This document shows, in pieces, positions 59,410 to 64,000 of a stretch of DNA of 64,000 bases (position 1 is the stretch's first letter; each line of letters starts with the position of its first letter). A program made the position numbers and the translations under genes. Source of the stretch: Lamellibrachia columna (Eukaryota > Annelida > Polychaeta > Sabellida > Siboglinidae); the NCBI GenBank assembly GCA_963662155.1, contig OY759263.1, forward strand, positions 2,855,595-2,919,594. Direction: 5' to 3'. Under the pieces are notes generated by a model. It searched no databases and was not told the origin of the DNA. It saw only the letters and a list, made by a program, of their open reading frames with translations.

Positions 59410-60862
59410 ATGATCGGCAAGAGGGCGAAAAGTGGTGGTGAAGACGACGGGAATTCCAATGTGCCGATGTCCAGTGGCAGCACCAGTGTCCGTGATAGTA
59501 TAGTTGAGTCTGAGATGTCATTGTCGACAGATCGATGTGTAACTGTAAGTATTAATTATCATTGTTTGCGTCACATTATTCATGATTATCTGGCAAAATT
59601 TCGGGTTCAATATCCGAGATGCGAGAGGCCACAAAAGACGTATAATCGTTTATTTACATTTTGCAGATAATCACACCCATATATTATTGATATGTCAGGG
59701 TTGAAAAAAATCTTGATTTTTATTTAAAAAAATTAAAAAAATCATTTTTTAAATCGGATTTATTTGATGTTTTTGATTTATTTAGATATGTATATAGATG
59801 TTTAAATTTGTAAACTCTTTCAAACATGTTCTATTCAAATCGATGTGGGTTATTGTCTTAACAGAGGGTACACGATTTTTGCTTATATAAAGACATTAGA
59901 CAATGTCCACAAGGCATCACCCCCTGTAGTTGCATAATCTGTCTTGGAAAGGAAAGCATGTTGTGGGTCTGTGGCTGTAGCAGTGGTAATTATTGTTTGC
60001 TGAGAGGGTGGATTAGCACCTGTCCAGGGCTCTGTGTACTCTAAGGGTCTCTAACCAGAATACAAACTGGTACAGTATTAAACAACTGAGTCAACATACT
60101 GAATTGCTAACAACTAGCACAAGCTATAAGTGGACTTTAACTCAGGGCTTCTGTGTTGAAAAGATACTTCATCTGGAAGACAAGTTTGTGTGGCTTCACT
60201 GCATTCAGAAAGGGAATAGCTCAAACATACACAATGTCATAAAATATTTGACTATCGGGCTATATGGTGACAATACAGCTACACAAGTGTGCGCACTTTG
60301 TGTTTTGTATTAAAAGACATACGAAACTTTTTTGATCTCGATGCTTGTAAACAATTATTTGTGTTAAATTCATATAAATCAGCGATAAAAAACTGAAGTA
60401 AAAAAATCATAAATCAATGATTTTTTTGGAGTGATTTAAATCATGATTTAAATCAAATGATTTAAATCAAACAACCCTGAAATATGTATAAATAAATAAA
60501 GACATACATTTTATTATCGCTAGTTATTAACAGTATTTCCTATGTTTGTTGACTTGTGCTTGTCGACCATTGTCATATATTATAGCCATGGGCATGGCCT
60601 AACAAAAAACCTGAACCTGTTTTTTGATCGATATCAATGATAGTTGCCCAACTTGTCTGCCCAATTTATTATGTTGTTGACAATAGTCAATATGAAGTTA
60701 AATATGCTTACTGTAAATATTGGGAACCAGATGTACCTGACTAATAACAAATAATTATGCTTGCAGGTAAACTTTGTTGAGCTGGAATCCCTTGGCCATC
60801 AACTTCAACAGCGACAACCCCATCTTGACAACCCCCATTTCGGCAACCAAGCAAAAATTTAG
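59410..60862 (+). CDS. Candidate two-exon small gene, function unknown
   Basis: Exon 1 (59410-59544): MIGKRAKSGGEDDGNSNVPM then SSGSTSVRDSIVESEMSLST, donor ACT|GTAAGT. Exon 2 (60767-60862): VNFVELESLGHQLQQRQPHL then DNPHFGNQAKI and TAG, acceptor TTGCAG. Phase 0 matches and the joined protein is 76 residues. A GCCGCCATCTTTG-type stretch precedes the ATG, as is common near animal promoters. A hAT-like element lies in the intron. No family is recognised; it could also be a 5' part of a longer gene or a fortuitous pair of frames. Confidence 0.3.
59696..60479. mobile_element. hAT-like non-autonomous element, copy 1 (~784 bp)
   Basis: Ends CAGGGTTG and CAACCCTG form an 8-bp terminal inverted repeat, with AT-rich subterminal GATTTAAATC stretches. 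Flanks TGATATGT and AAATATGT are an imperfect 8-bp target-site duplication. The interior encodes no transposase (a 69-codon frame at 60104-60313 has no family). Confidence 0.82.
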
Positions 60863-62392
60863 TTATTGGCAGGGTCTTCCTCTGCGCGAGAAAATGATTG
60901 TTGTTGAACAATGCCGGGCAACTCATCGAGACATAGTTTGTGCATTTCTGCATGATGTCAAATGCATGTGAAGGGACTCCTGTGTCTCGAGTGTAGTGCG
61001 CCCACACTGAAGATACATGCCCTCGATCATTGCCTCAGCCTTGTGTGCCTGTACGAGACATACTGTACAACATGCAGGGTTGTGTTGAACTCGATGCTGT
61101 CGTCTGAATAATTAATATTATACACCATTAGCAAGAGCATGAACTGGAGAAGCTCTCTGTGCAATATTGGTACTGCAGCTCTATTTTGTGTGTTGGGGCG
61201 GTGGGATTGTGGAGTGACGATGGACACATATTTATGGTGTGGTGTCTGAATTTTTTTATTCATGTTTTCAACCAACCAAATAATGACCATTGTATACCAT
61301 TAGAAAGAGCATGAACTGGAGAATCCCTCTGTGAAATTTTAGTACTGTAGCTCTATTTTTGCATGTGAAATTTCGTATTGAAATGTCTACAAACTTTGAA
61401 GCTGTTTTACTCAATAAAATGTTTTTGACCGACAAGACATCTGTTGTTTGGTAGAACTCGGCTATTTATCAACAAAATTATTTGAAATTTTCAGAATGTC
61501 ATACCAATCTAATGTGCAATATTATGATTCTGATTTGAGATGCAACATACAGATTGCATAATATTATGACTTTTATGAAAACTTTGACTTTTCGACATGT
61601 TACCAAGATTGAAAAAATCATATAAATTTTATGTGGAAACCCCCCAAAAAACCCAACTGTCACAATTTGCATATGTATGTAGCCAATCAATGTGCCAAGT
61701 TAGAACAAATTTGGTTAAACCATTGTCCAGATATAGCAATCACGGTGAATAAGCTGAAATCTAAGATGGACGTCACCCACACCGCCACCTGGTGGTCAAA
61801 CAAATATGTAATAAATTTGTAAAATGTTTTTTATATGTCATGTCATATATGTTTATTACATTGTACTAAAATTTCAATCAGCTGGGTTGAAAAATAAATA
61901 AAATAGAATCTACCAGAGCCCGATGCTTTAAGAGAGCTCTGCTTTGTGAGTGGTGTGGTCTCACCCACTTATAGGATCTTAGAAACAGACAAAATGATAC
62001 TTCATTCATACTTTTATGAAGATAATTAGCAAAGGTATGATGTTTTAATTGTGGGTGGTACAGTATTCCCAGGTGCTGAATGGACTCGCGTTAGAAGACT
62101 ATCTTTGTTTGTCAGTTGTTATTTTGAATTATTATATATGATGCACACAATATGTACAGGTAAATGTATTGATAGTTACCCCTGTGTTAAGACTTAATTA
62201 AAATGATTGTGTAAATAAATATATATATATCGTATTGTTATATACTTACATTTTTGATTGTGCGATCGAGTGTGCACACACATTTTGTTACATTCTCAAA
62301 GCATTTTGGACTTGTAAATTTTTTATCCTGGATGAACTCCTCTTGCCGGGCAATTATAGATTAGGGGGCGCGAAAATAATTCCACTGGTGGC
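60863..62392. other. Region between the two hAT-like elements
   Basis: A ~66-bp segment at ~61121-61187 recurs at ~61293-61358 with moderate divergence (ACCATTAG[C/A]AAGAGCATGA). Otherwise unique; no recognisable gene. Confidence 0.5.
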
Positions 62393-63179
62393 CAGGGTTG
62401 TTTGATTTAAATCATTTGATTTAAATCACTCCCAAAAAATCATTGATTTATGATTTTTTTGACTTCCGGTTTTTTTAATCGCTGATTTATATGAATTTAA
62501 CACAAATAATTGTTTACAAGCATCGAGATCAACAAAGTTTTGTATGTTTTTTAATACAAAACACAAAGTGCGCACACTTGTGTAGCTGTATTGTCTCCAG
62601 ATAGCATGAGAGTCAAATATTTTATGACATTGTGTATGTTTGAGCTATTCCCTTTCTGAATGTAGTGAAGCCACACAAACTTGTCTTCCAGAGGAAGTAT
62701 CTTTTCAACACAGAAGCCCTGAGTTAAAGTCCACTTATAGCTTGTGCTAGTTGTTAGCAATTCAGTATGTTGACTCAGTTGTTTAATACTGTACCAGTTT
62801 GTATTCTGGTTAGAGACCCTTAGAGTACACAGAGCCCTGGACAGGTGCTAATCCACCCTCTCAGCAAACAATAATTACCACTGCTACAGCCACAGACACA
62901 CAACATGCTTTCCTTTCCAAGACAGATTATGCAACTACAGGGGGTGATGCCTTGTGGACATTGTCTAATGTCTTTATATAAGCAAAAATCATGTACCCTC
63001 TGTTAAGACAAGAACCCAAATCGATTTGAATAGAACATATTGAAAGAATTTACAAATTTAAACATCTATATAAATATCTATATACCAGATTTAAAAAAAA
63101 TCAAATAAATAAAAAAAAAACGATTTAAATAAAAAAAATCTGATTTTTTAATAAAAATCATGATTTTTTTTCAACCCTG
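62393..63179. mobile_element. hAT-like non-autonomous element, copy 2 (~787 bp), inverted relative to copy 1
   Basis: Same ends (CAGGGTTG ... CAACCCTG) in the opposite orientation to copy 1. It is flanked by a perfect 8-bp target-site duplication, CTGGTGGC at 62385-62392 and 63180-63187, the hallmark of the hAT superfamily. High similarity to copy 1 throughout. Confidence 0.92.
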
Positions 63180-64000
63180 CTGGTGGCGGGCAGCTATGAT
63201 TCATGGGTTCACCGCCGCATACACGACAATGCGCCATTAACGTGGCCGTAAAAGTGTTTCGCCAAATTGGCGAAGAGTATTTTTCTTTCGCCAAATGGGA
63301 AACTGCCTATTTGGCAATCGGCAGCACTAGCCTAGCTTAGATTTTGCAATAGATTACACAGACTTCAGCGGCAGTTACTGTGATGCCATAAAAACGACGG
63401 ACAGGCTAGCCTGCACTAAAAAACGACATGGACGGGCCAGTCCTACCTGTCCAAGATAAATCTCTACCCATCCAAAAATGCACTTTACGCATTTTACCCA
63501 TCCAAAAGACGGGTGGATGGGTCTCTGGATGAGTCCCTGTCACCCAATGTACAAAGTACCACTTCACATTTAACTTTTTGTTAGTGATGTTAGGAGGAAG
63601 GCAGACGCACACCCTAATTTTATATGTATATATATATATATGTGTGTGTCCACCTGTAATATATTCAAAGTCTCCCAATTGGATCACACTACTGGATCAT
63701 CTCACTGCCATGTGAGTGTTCTATAAGTGACTCCAACTTCCTGAGAAATATACTCTTGAGTGCCGAATAAGCGTCCCTATACACGTATTTATTTGATGAA
63801 AAATGCCACCCTATACGCACCTTATTTGGCACTATACTATTATTAAATTTAAACATTCGCCTATATTCTCCGATAATCATGGCAAATTGTGCAGGGTATA
63901 ATGTTTAGGAGAGCAATCGCTCTCAATCCCTATTGCTAGCGCTAACGAAGCGGTTAACCGTTCGCGCTAAAATCACTTGCTCTCAACTGGAGCTGCACAT
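63180..64000. other. Right-edge region, no gene seen
   Basis: Contains a (TA)n-(TG)n tract near 63629-63649 and a perfect short hairpin (6-bp arms GAGAGC/GCTCTC) at ~63909-63924. The frames at 63406-63687 and 63689-63880 have no recognised family. Confidence 0.4.

Overview
This is a 64 kb piece of an invertebrate animal nuclear genome. The evidence is spliced genes with GT-AG introns, non-LTR (CR1/jockey-like) and LTR (Gypsy-type) retrotransposons, hAT-type elements, and a very high load of tandem repeats. The species cannot be fixed from sequence alone. Only two genes are recognised with confidence, and both reconstruct as uninterrupted reading frames across all their exons.

Layout. 1-3773: a rearranged cluster of one LINE family. 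4091-4600: a GC-rich patch with a candidate first exon on the minus strand. 4805-6010: a second, 5'-truncated LINE (minus). 6815-9610: a decayed Gypsy-type element, cut off inside its integrase by a 39-bp minisatellite. 10571-13384: a 2.8 kb, 40-bp minisatellite. 14637-21679: PDCD2L on the plus strand, 6 coding exons, 487 codons plus stop, with a LINE inserted antisense in intron 4. 22495-27990: a 5.5 kb array of a 48-bp unit lying between two convergent genes. 28596-55147: PASK (PAS-domain serine/threonine kinase) on the minus strand, 19 coding exons, 1501 codons plus stop; its introns hold at least ten minisatellites (one of 5 kb) and a third kind of LINE. 55148-64000: the PASK upstream region, microsatellites, a small candidate two-exon gene, and two inverted copies of a ~785-bp hAT-like non-autonomous element.

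The two genes are housekeeping/signalling genes: PDCD2L belongs to a family of ribosomal-protein/pre-40S adaptors, and PASK is a nutrient-sensing kinase. They share no obvious pathway; they are simply convergent neighbours.

The unusual feature is how the minisatellites relate to functional sequence. By my count about a third of the window (roughly 21 kb) is tandem repeat. In PDCD2L two separate arrays consist of tandem copies of an exon end plus its 5' splice site (8 candidate donors each, 20 bp or 29 bp apart). Several PASK arrays start within about 4-20 bp of a splice site. Three arrays are built from the coding sequence of LINEs (65 bp, 27 bp and 48 bp units). The largest arrays carry exact multi-unit duplications (864 bp = 18 units; 815 bp; 273 bp = 7 units). 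The window therefore looks like a good place to study minisatellite birth at exon-intron junctions and inside retrotransposons.
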